A stretch of DNA of 64,000 nucleotides from Actinomadura rubteroloni (lineage in GTDB: Bacteria > Actinomycetota > Actinomycetes > Streptosporangiales > Streptosporangiaceae): contig NZ_MTBP01000004.1 in NCBI RefSeq assembly GCF_002911665.1, positions 478,246-542,245 of the forward strand, written 5' to 3'. A program made the position numbers and the translations under genes. Below are positions 44,177-51,700 of the stretch, piece by piece (the first letter of the stretch is position 1; the number at the start of each line of letters is the position of its first letter). The notes under the pieces were generated by a model. That model searched no databases. It was not told the DNA's origin and saw only the letters and a list, made by a program, of their open reading frames with translations.

Positions 44177-45577
44177 CTAGAACTCGACGGCCCTGGCCAG
44201 GAGGTGGCGTGCTCCCGCGTTGTCGGAGTGGGGGCGCAGTTGCGCCTTCATGGTGCGCAGCGCCGAGGTCACCCGGCCGGACGACAGGCGGGGATAGTCG
44301 TCGAGGAACGCGTCCCAGGTGTGGACGGCCTGGTCGAGGTGCCCGGTCCGCAACTGGAGTTCGGCGAGGCGGGCGGTGGTGACCGCGCGGGACCGGCGCT
44401 CGTCGGACGGGCGGTGGCGCAGGGAGGTCTTCAGGGCCGCGATGGCGCCCTGGAGGTCGCCGAGCTCGGCCCGGACGGCGGCCTCCTGGTGGGAGAGCGC
44501 CGCCGGGTGGTAGCCCCCGACGACGTCCCCGGATCCGGCCGTGGTCTGCGACGGCCTGACCTGGTAGGGCGTGGACCGCGAGGTCGACCGTTCCAGCAGG
44601 CGTTCGGCCGCCGAGAGGGCCGACAGCGCGGTCGAGCGGTCGGCCTCGGCCGCGGCGGCGACGGCGACCTGACCGAGAAGGAAGGCGTGCCGGGCGGGGG
44701 TCGCCTTCCGCTGCCCGGTGGCCGCGGCGTTCTCCGCGAGGACGAGGGCCTCGTGGTGGTGCCCGAGCGAACGGGCCTGGACCGACATCCCCCGCAGGAC
44801 GACGGCGTAGCCCGCCGGGTCCGCCGCCTCGACGGCCAGGTCGAGGGCGGTCCGGTGGTAGCGCTGGGCGAGGGCGTGCTGCTCGTCGTCGAAGCACATG
44901 TACGCGCACAGATAGGCGAGCCGGGTCGCGGCGCGCAGCATCCGCAGGCGCAGCGCGGGCGGCGCGGACGCCCGCAGCAGGGGCGCCACGTCGTGGGTCA
45001 GGTACGCCGCGAGCGGCCCCCGCGCGTAGCCGCCGCCGAACGCGCCGTCGTTGTCCAGGAACAGGCGCACCATCTGCTCGATCGTCTCCACCTGCGGCTC
45101 GGTCACGATCTCGGTGTGGTCGGCCGGGACGACCGGCGCCGTCCGTCCGCTCGCGGCCTCGGTCCACGTCGGCACGTCGAGCAGGTCGAGGCGGTAGGCG
45201 GCGTCCGTGGGCCCGCCGCGCTGACTCCGGCCGAGGCCGAGCAACGCCGCCGCGGGGTCGGACGGGCCGGCGTGCGGGCTCGTGCCCGAGCGGGCGGCCG
45301 GGGGACGCGGCGACGACGCGTCGCGGGCCAGGCCGGTGTCGGCGACGGTCACCCGGCGGCCGAGGGCACGGGAGAACGCCTCGGCCACGATCGCCGGAAC
45401 GGGCGGTCGCGGGCGGCGCCCCGCCAGCCAGAACGACACCGTCTTGCGGTCGAAGGTCTGCGGGGAGCCCTGCTCGGCGGCGACCGCGGCGGCGTGCCTC
45501 GCCAGCTCGGCGCCGCTCCATCCGGCCTCGTCGAGCAGGGCGCGCAGCAGGGGGTCGGGGATCCGCGAATCCGCCAT
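44177..45577 (-). CDS. HTH-TPR regulator 1 of the PKS island
   Basis: A 466-residue cytoplasmic regulator, read leftward. The N-terminal ~75 residues form an HTH-like unit (PLLRALLDEAGWSGAELARH, then VSFWLAGRRPRPPVPAIVAEA). A low-complexity linker leads to a C-terminal TPR-like array from about residue 150, including LCAYMCFDDEQHALAQRYHRTAL and GYHPAALSHQEAAVRAELGD. It is a clear paralogue of the gene at 47331. ATG 45577 follows GGAG at good spacing, and a TACAAT -10 (45641-45646) lies 64 bases upstream. It reads divergently from the IspH-like gene. A role as cluster-situated regulator is inferred from position only. Confidence 0.75.
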   Translation of the reverse strand: MADSRIPDPLLRALLDEAGWSGAELARHAAAVAAEQGSPQTFDRKTVSFWLAGRRPRPPVPAIVAEAFSRALGRRVTVADTGLARDASSPRPPAARSGTSPHAGPSDPAAALLGLGRSQRGGPTDAAYRLDLLDVPTWTEAASGRTAPVVPADHTEIVTEPQVETIEQMVRLFLDNDGAFGGGYARGPLAAYLTHDVAPLLRASAPPALRLRMLRAATRLAYLCAYMCFDDEQHALAQRYHRTALDLAVEAADPAGYAVVLRGMSVQARSLGHHHEALVLAENAAATGQRKATPARHAFLLGQVAVAAAAEADRSTALSALSAAERLLERSTSRSTPYQVRPSQTTAGSGDVVGGYHPAALSHQEAAVRAELGDLQGAIAALKTSLRHRPSDERRSRAVTTARLAELQLRTGHLDQAVHTWDAFLDDYPRLSSGRVTSALRTMKAQLRPHSDNAGARHLLARAVEF

Positions 45578-45929
45578 TTCCGTGCTCCACCGGGGGTCGC
45601 CCTGCTCCCGACGCCTCGTCACGTTGAGAGCTGTGGGCGGATTGTACCTTGATTCTTTTCGTTTAACCCTCCGTCGTGTCGGCGACCGCGGGCGAGACAT
45701 GCCGCTCAAGCGAGACATGTTTATGCGCCGTTCGGCGGGGCGTCCGAATTCCGGCGTGGTGAACTGGGGCGGGCCGCGCACGGATCTGATCTTCGCCCCC
45801 GCTCGAAACCCGCGACGGTGGAATGTCCGCGACGGTGTGAATGGGTTATCCCGCTTCCCCCGGCTCTTTGTGCCGCGCGATGTGATCAACCCATGCTCGT
45901 GTTAATGTCGACGGGTTCAGTGGAGCGTG
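45578..45929. promoter_or_regulatory. Divergent promoter region between regulator 1 and the IspH-like gene
   Basis: A 352-base, relatively AT-rich region. On the minus strand TACAAT (45641-45646) fits a -10 for regulator 1. On the plus strand TAATGT (45903-45908) is a possible -10 for the IspH-like gene, 21 bases before its ATG. Two direct repeats of GCGAGACATG lie at 45692-45701 and 45710-45719 (18 bases apart), and similar motifs occur in the 55512-55871 region. No coding frame is visible. Confidence 0.6.
45692..45719. repeat. Two GCGAGACATG direct repeats, candidate operator
   Basis: Identical 10-mers at 45692-45701 and 45710-45719 start 18 bases apart, about two helical turns. They lie upstream of both divergent genes. 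Confidence 0.5.
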
Positions 45930-47312
45930 ATGAAGCTAACTCTGCAGCGGCGGCAGGTCCGAGTCCCCGAAGGCCGAATCGGGCATGTCCTGGTGCTGCC
46001 GTGGTTCATTGATCCTGAACGCGGCCCGGTCCGCTGTGACGCGGCCCCTTTGCTCGCCGAGTGGCTGTCCGCATCGCTGTCGCGCGCCGCCGGAAATGTT
46101 CACGGCGTGGAATTGCGCGCGGTGCCGGGCGCCGGGGAGATCGGTGCGGGGCCGTCGGCCGCCGGTGTCATGTCCTCGGTCTCGTGGGTCGGCCGCGACG
46201 GCGGCGTCGGCGGATTCGCGCTCGTGACCCACCGCGACGACGGCGTCGCCTCGGCCGCGGCGACCGCGGCGATGCGGCGGTGGACGGAGCTGCTGCGGAG
46301 CCGCCGGTTGCTCGTGACCGACATGCCCGCCCTGTGCCGGGGCGGGAGACGCGCGGTGCGGATGGTCGACGGCATGGCGCGCGAGGCGACGCGGCCGGAC
46401 GGCGGCCGGCTGTTCGTCGTCGGCCGTCCCGTCACGGGCGCGCCGTGGCCGACGGCGTGGAGACAGGCCGGTGTGGTCTGCGTCGACGACCTCGACGCGG
46501 TGCCCGACGGAGCGCCGGTCGTGTTCCCCGCGCACGGCGTCCCCCCGTCGATCCGGGCGGAGGCGGCCAGGCGTCCGCTGCGGGTCATCGACGGGACGTG
46601 CCCGCTGGTGACCGCCGTCCAGGCCGACGCCGCCGCCTACGCGGCCAGGGGCGATCACGTGGTGGTGATCGGAGACCGGAGCCACGCGTCGCTTCCCGTC
46701 CTGACGGCCTGCGCGGGACCCGCCGCCGAGGTCGTCCACGGCGTGGCGGACGTCCCGGCGGCGGTGGCCCGGACGCAGGACGCCGTGTCCTTCGTGATCG
46801 ACCCCGGCATGGCCGTCGAGGACGCGTTGCCGATCGTCACGGCACTGCGCGACCACGTCCCGCAGCTCGCCGGGCACCACTTCGACGTGCTGTGCGACGC
46901 CGCGTCCGACCGGGCGCAGACGATCGCCTCGGTGTCGTCGGGCAGCGAGCTGACCTTCGTCCTGGCCGCCGACGAGCGTGACCCGGACGCACAGGTCGCG
47001 CTCCGCTCGGCGGCGACGCGCCCCCCGGCGGGCTTCCCGGCGGTGCGGGTCGTGACCCGCCTGGCGGACTTGGAGGCCGAGCCGCTGGCCGGCGCCACCG
47101 CGATCGGGCTCGTCGTCACCCAGTCGGCCCCGGCCGGGCTGCGGGAGCAGGTCGTCGCGGCGCTGGCCGGGCTCGGGCCGCTGACGTGCAGACGGCGCAC
47201 CGTCGACACCACGCCTCTTCCCGTCAGGGCCGCCGGGCCGATCGAGGACGCTCCGGCGGGCGATCGCGGAACGGGCGGCACCGTCGCGGAACGTCCCGAC
47301 TCGCTCGTCTGA
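45930..47312 (+). CDS. IspH (LytB)-fold Fe-S protein with altered active site
   Basis: A 460-residue protein with a ~130-residue N-terminal extension, then an IspH-like fold. The three [4Fe-4S] cysteines are present: C136 (PALCRGGRRAVRMVDG), C224 (VIDGTCPLVTAVQ) and C322 (VLCDAASDRAQTI), with spacings of 88 and 98 (84 and 101 in E. coli IspH). AHG (like His74) and SH (like His124, 28 after the second Cys) are kept. However, HPEV is HASL, so the proton-donor Glu126 is Ser254; the VHN histidine is VTG; and the SSN substrate motif is missing. It is likely not a second MEP-pathway enzyme. ATG 45930 follows GGAG. Its partner or substrate is unknown. Confidence 0.8.
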   Translation: MKLTLQRRQVRVPEGRIGHVLVLPWFIDPERGPVRCDAAPLLAEWLSASLSRAAGNVHGVELRAVPGAGEIGAGPSAAGVMSSVSWVGRDGGVGGFALVTHRDDGVASAAATAAMRRWTELLRSRRLLVTDMPALCRGGRRAVRMVDGMAREATRPDGGRLFVVGRPVTGAPWPTAWRQAGVVCVDDLDAVPDGAPVVFPAHGVPPSIRAEAARRPLRVIDGTCPLVTAVQADAAAYAARGDHVVVIGDRSHASLPVLTACAGPAAEVVHGVADVPAAVARTQDAVSFVIDPGMAVEDALPIVTALRDHVPQLAGHHFDVLCDAASDRAQTIASVSSGSELTFVLAADERDPDAQVALRSAATRPPAGFPAVRVVTRLADLEAEPLAGATAIGLVVTQSAPAGLREQVVAALAGLGPLTCRRRTVDTTPLPVRAAGPIEDAPAGDRGTGGTVAERPDSLV

Positions 47313-47330
47313 TCGCCGGAGCGCGCACGG

Positions 47331-48671
47331 TCAGCGCGTGCGCGGCCGGGATTCGGCGACGGCGCGCGTCAACAGGCCCGCGACGTTCCGGTCGGCCGCG
47401 TGCGGGGCGAGCCGGGAGCGCAGGGTGCGCAGGGCGGTGGTGGCGCGGCCCGAGCGCAGGTGGCGGTAGTCGTCCAGGAACGCGTGCCAGGTCGTGACCG
47501 CCTGGTCGACCTCGCCGTGGGAGAGCTGGAGTTCCGCGAGACGCGCCCGTGTGATCGTGCGGGATCGCCGTTCCTCGGCCGGACGGTGGGTGAGGGAGAC
47601 GGTGAGCGCCGTGATGGCGCCCGCCCGGTCGCCCAGCAGAGCCCGGACGGCGGCCTGCTGATGCCACAGCGCGGCGGGGTGGTAGCCGCCCATCGCGGTG
47701 CCCGCCGTGTCCGCCGCGTCGTCGGCGGTCGACCGCGACGTGGCGCGGCTCAACTGGCGTTCCGCGGCGCTCAGGGACGACACCGCGTTGGTCCGGTCGC
47801 CGGCGCCGGCCGCCGCGACGGCGACCTGGCCGAGCAGGAAGGCGCTGCGGGCCGGGGAGACCGATCGTCCGCCGGTCACCATGGCGGCCTCGGCGAGATG
47901 GACCGCGTACCGGCGGTGGCCGAGGAGCCGGGCCTGGTTCGACATCGTGCGCAGGATGACCGCGCGGGCGCCGGAGTCGCCGGTCGCGGACGCCAGGTCC
48001 AGCGCGACCCGGTAGTAGCGCCGCGCGAGATCGTGGAGGTTCTCGTCGAAGCACATGAACCCGCAGCGGTAGGTGAGCTGTGTCGCGGCCGACCAGAGCC
48101 CGCTGCGCGACGCCCGTCCGGCGCCGATGTCGGCGAGCCGGGGGCCGAGGTCACGGGCGAGGTAGGCGACCAGCGCGCCCCGGGAATGGCCGCCGCCGAA
48201 GCCGTCGTCGATGGCGGAGAAGGCGCGCACCATCGCCTCGGCGTCCGGCGCGGGTGTGCGCGGATGCGCGCGGGCGGTGCGCTGCGGCGTCGGCGGCGCG
48301 ACCGGGCCGCGGGGGCCGTCCGCCGGGTCTCCCGGCCGGGCGTCGCCGACGGTCACCGGGTCCCGTGCCGGGACGTCGGCGGGCGCGGCCCGTTCCCCGC
48401 TCCCGGGGTCGAGGCCCGTCGCGGCGACCGTGACCGGTCGGCCCAGTCCGCGCGACAGCGCCTCGGCGACCAGGGACGGGACCGGCTGCGCCGGGGACCC
48501 GCCCGCCAGCCAGCGTGCCACGGCCCCGGGGTCGAGACGCAGCGGGACGCCGGTCGCGGCGGCCAGTTCGCTGACGTTGGACGCCAGCCGCTCCTCGGTC
48601 CAACCGACCTCGGCGAGCAGTCTCCGCAAAGCGCCGTTCGGTCCGCGGGCGGGGGGACGTGACAGCGTCAT
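47331..48671 (-). CDS. HTH-TPR regulator 2 of the PKS island
   Basis: A 446-residue paralogue of the gene at 44177 with the same layout. The HTH-like N-terminus has ALRRLLAEVGWTEERLASNV and VARWLAGGSPAQPVPSLVAEALSRGLG. The TPR-like C-terminal half has CGFMCFDENLHDLARRYYRVAL, GYHPAALWHQQAAVRALLGD and ERRSRTITRARLAELQLSHGEVDQA. It reads leftward, 55 bases after the PKS stop, so it may be the last gene of the PKS operon. ATG 48671 follows GGGAG. The stop is 18 bases from the convergent IspH-like gene's stop. Function inferred from position. Confidence 0.75.
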   Translation of the reverse strand: MTLSRPPARGPNGALRRLLAEVGWTEERLASNVSELAAATGVPLRLDPGAVARWLAGGSPAQPVPSLVAEALSRGLGRPVTVAATGLDPGSGERAAPADVPARDPVTVGDARPGDPADGPRGPVAPPTPQRTARAHPRTPAPDAEAMVRAFSAIDDGFGGGHSRGALVAYLARDLGPRLADIGAGRASRSGLWSAATQLTYRCGFMCFDENLHDLARRYYRVALDLASATGDSGARAVILRTMSNQARLLGHRRYAVHLAEAAMVTGGRSVSPARSAFLLGQVAVAAAGAGDRTNAVSSLSAAERQLSRATSRSTADDAADTAGTAMGGYHPAALWHQQAAVRALLGDRAGAITALTVSLTHRPAEERRSRTITRARLAELQLSHGEVDQAVTTWHAFLDDYRHLRSGRATTALRTLRSRLAPHAADRNVAGLLTRAVAESRPRTR

Positions 48672-48714
48672 GGCAACGCTCCCGAATCGGATGCTGTCTC
48701 GTTTCTGGCAGACG

Positions 48715-48729
48715 TGACAAGTTATGTCA
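48715..48729. promoter_or_regulatory. Inverted repeat TGACA-N5-TGTCA before regulator 2
   Basis: A 5-base inverted repeat (48715-48719 and 48725-48729) overlaps the PKS stop codon, 43 bases before regulator 2. Its half-sites resemble the TGACATGTC-type motifs at 55600-55739. Confidence 0.4.
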
Positions 48730-51700
48730 AGAACGATCCGGGCCCGGGTTCGGTCCGCCGTTCTCTCCGCGACGCTCACGGGGATCGGCCACGCCCTTCG
48801 GATGGCCTTCGAGACCGCGGATGGTGAGGAGGACCTCCCCTGCGTCGTCGGCGGCGACGCACGACCGGCCGTGCGGGCCTTCCCGCACGGCGCTCAGCAG
48901 GACGGCCCGAGCCCGATCGGCGATGTCGCGATCGCTGCCCGTCCGGTGGAAGGTGATCTCCCGGAAGGACTTGAGCGCGTGGACCGGGAGGGAGGTCTCC
49001 GTGCCGTCCAGCAGGACGCTGATCCGGGCGAGCGCGTCGAGGAGGAGCGCCGGTGTGCGGAATGCGGTGAAGGGCGGCCGGTGGACGTGGTCGGGCGGGG
49101 CGAAGCCGCCGTAGGCCGTGCCGTCGTGCACGGCGGTGGCCGTGGTGGTGACGAAGGCTCCGCGCAGGACGATCGAGCCGTTCGGCAGGTGGTACGGGTC
49201 GGGCAGCGGCACGGCGTCGGGCGGGACGACGATCGGATGCCGTGGCGCGTCCGGTGCGGAATCGGCGAGGACCACCGTGCAGCGCGCGTGGCGACGGCTC
49301 GGGAGCCTGCCTTTCGGGCTGCGGAGGTCGCTGTGGAAGGTGACGGCGACGTGGGTCTCGGAGTCGTCGGAGCGTTCGATCTCGGTGCTGATCCGGAAAT
49401 CGACGGTGCCGGTGCGCGGGTGCGCTTTGAGGAAACGCTCGAAGGTCCCGTCGAGAACGCGGACGGGGAGCCGTCCCGGGCACGCCGCCGAGGCGGCCTC
49501 GACCGCCATCTCGACGAGGAAGGCGCCCGGAACGGTCGGCCTGCCGTCGACCAGATGGTCGTCGAGGTAGGAGTGGCGCTCGACGTCGAGGCTGCACCGG
49601 ACGTCGCCTTCTCCGGACGGGGCGTCGCTCAGGAGCGGGTGGGTCGGGGGCTGTCCGTCGGCCGCCGCGATGATGCCCGGGAAACGCCGATCGGCGATGG
49701 CCGCGTCCAGCGGGCCGAGAAGCAGGACGCACGGCGGACGCGGGGCGCCCGCCAGGACGTGCCGGAACTGCCGGACGCCCTCCGCCGTCGTGATCGCGGT
49801 ATAGCCCTGCCGGGCCAGTTGCTCGCGCATGACCGCGCCGGAGGCGAGCCCGGTCTCCTTCCAGATGGGCCAGGCGATGGTGCGGTGGTCGAATCCCTCC
49901 GCGTCCGCCTGAACGGCGGCGGTCGCCAGGTAGTCGTTGGCGGAGGTGTAGTCGGAGTTCCCGGGCTGGCCGGTGAACGCGGAGACCGAGCCCATGTTGA
50001 TCCATGTGCGCGGATGGCGAGAGCCCAGGGCGTCGCGCAGGTGCGCGTGCCCGCGGACCTTGACGTCCCGGACGAGACGGAACTCCTCCAGCGACTTGCG
50101 GCGCGTCTCGGTGGACCGGTTGACGCCCGCCGCGAACAGCAGGAGGTCGATGACCTGGTCCTCCGCCAGGATGCGGTCGACGGACCGCTGGACCGCCGCC
50201 CGGTCCAGGACGTCGCACGTCAGGTAGCGCACGCGGTCGGCGCCGCACTGGTCGGTCAGCGCCCGGAGAGCGTCGAGGGTCTCCTGCCGTTCGACCTGCC
50301 GGTCGTATTCGCGGTTGGCCGCCGCGATCGAGACGGACGGGTCGTCGCGTCTGCGGGCGCGGAGGTGGTCGCTGCGCGATGTGCCGGGCGGGAACGCCGG
50401 GGCGCCGGTGATGTCGCTGCGGCCGAGGATCCATATCTTCGGCCGGGCGGCGTGCGCCAGATCGTCCAGGAGCGCCGCCGTGATGCCGCGGGACCCGCCC
50501 GCCGCGACGATGACGCTCGTGTCGTCGAGCGGCGGGGACGGCGTCGCCGGCGGTTCGGGTGCGGGCGTGGGAAGCGGCTCGAAACGGTCCGCGCCGACAC
50601 GGAGAACGATCCCCGTGGTGGAGTGCCGTCCGAGCTCCTCGCCCCAGTGGCGCAGGCCGCCTTCCGGCGTGTCGGCGTCGGACAGGACGCAGAGGACCGT
50701 GGCGTCCGGAAGGTCGCAGGCCACGGTCTTGCCGAAGCCGGTGAACAGTCCGGCCCGGCCGACCGGCAGCCCGTGGGCGACCGCGTTGTAGAGAAGCGTC
50801 GCCACGCTGCCGTGGCCCAGCTCGTCGAAGCACTCCTTGAGGGCGAGGAAGGCCAGTTCGTGGAGGCCCAGGACGTCGGCGTCGGAGTCGGCGACGATCC
50901 GCAGGTGCCGGGGCCGCCAGCCCGCCGCCGCGACCAGGCCGGCGATGACGCCCTCGCCCGGTGCGGCCGTGTGCACGCCGGGACGTTCCGGACCGTCGGC
51001 CGTGGAGACCACGAGCGTGTGCGGCGGGAGCGTCGCGGGCGGTACCGACCCGTTGGTGAGAACGAGGCAGTGGTCGGGGAACGTCTCGACCGCCTCATCG
51101 GCGGCCACGGCCTGCACGGACCGGTACGCGAGGGCGTAACGATGGACGACCTCTGACTCCGGGGGAGCGGGCGGGGCCGTGTCCGGGGAGGCGGCGACGG
51201 CCAGGCGCGCCGTGCGGCCGGTGAAGGGGTCCGTCCAGGACACCGTCGCGTCCTCGCGCCGCAAGACGTGGGCCAGGACGGCGAATGCCGAGTCGGCCGC
51301 CATGTAGCTGCGCCGTTCGAGCGGCTTGGGGCGGGCGCCGTCCGTATCGACGACGGTCGTATCGCCGAGCGTGGCGAGCACCGGCAGGTCGTTGCGCAGG
51401 GCGTGGGACCGCCGCGTCAGCGCGAAGCACACCGCCGTCTCGCCCAGTTCGTCGACGCCGTCGAACGCGGGCAGGACGAGGTCGGCCCACGCCGCGTCGC
51501 TGTGGGCGTTGACGCAGACCACCAAGGCGAGGTCGAGGTCGCCGGAGGCCAGGTGATCACAGGCCGCCCGCAGTGCGTCCAGGCTGGAACACGTGCCGGT
51601 GTCGCAGTTCATCGCCAGGCCGTGGAGGTCCAGCGCGGCGGCCACGCGCGCCGGGATCAGCGACGGCATGCCGCCGGGGAAGGCGTCCTCGGTGGCCGGT

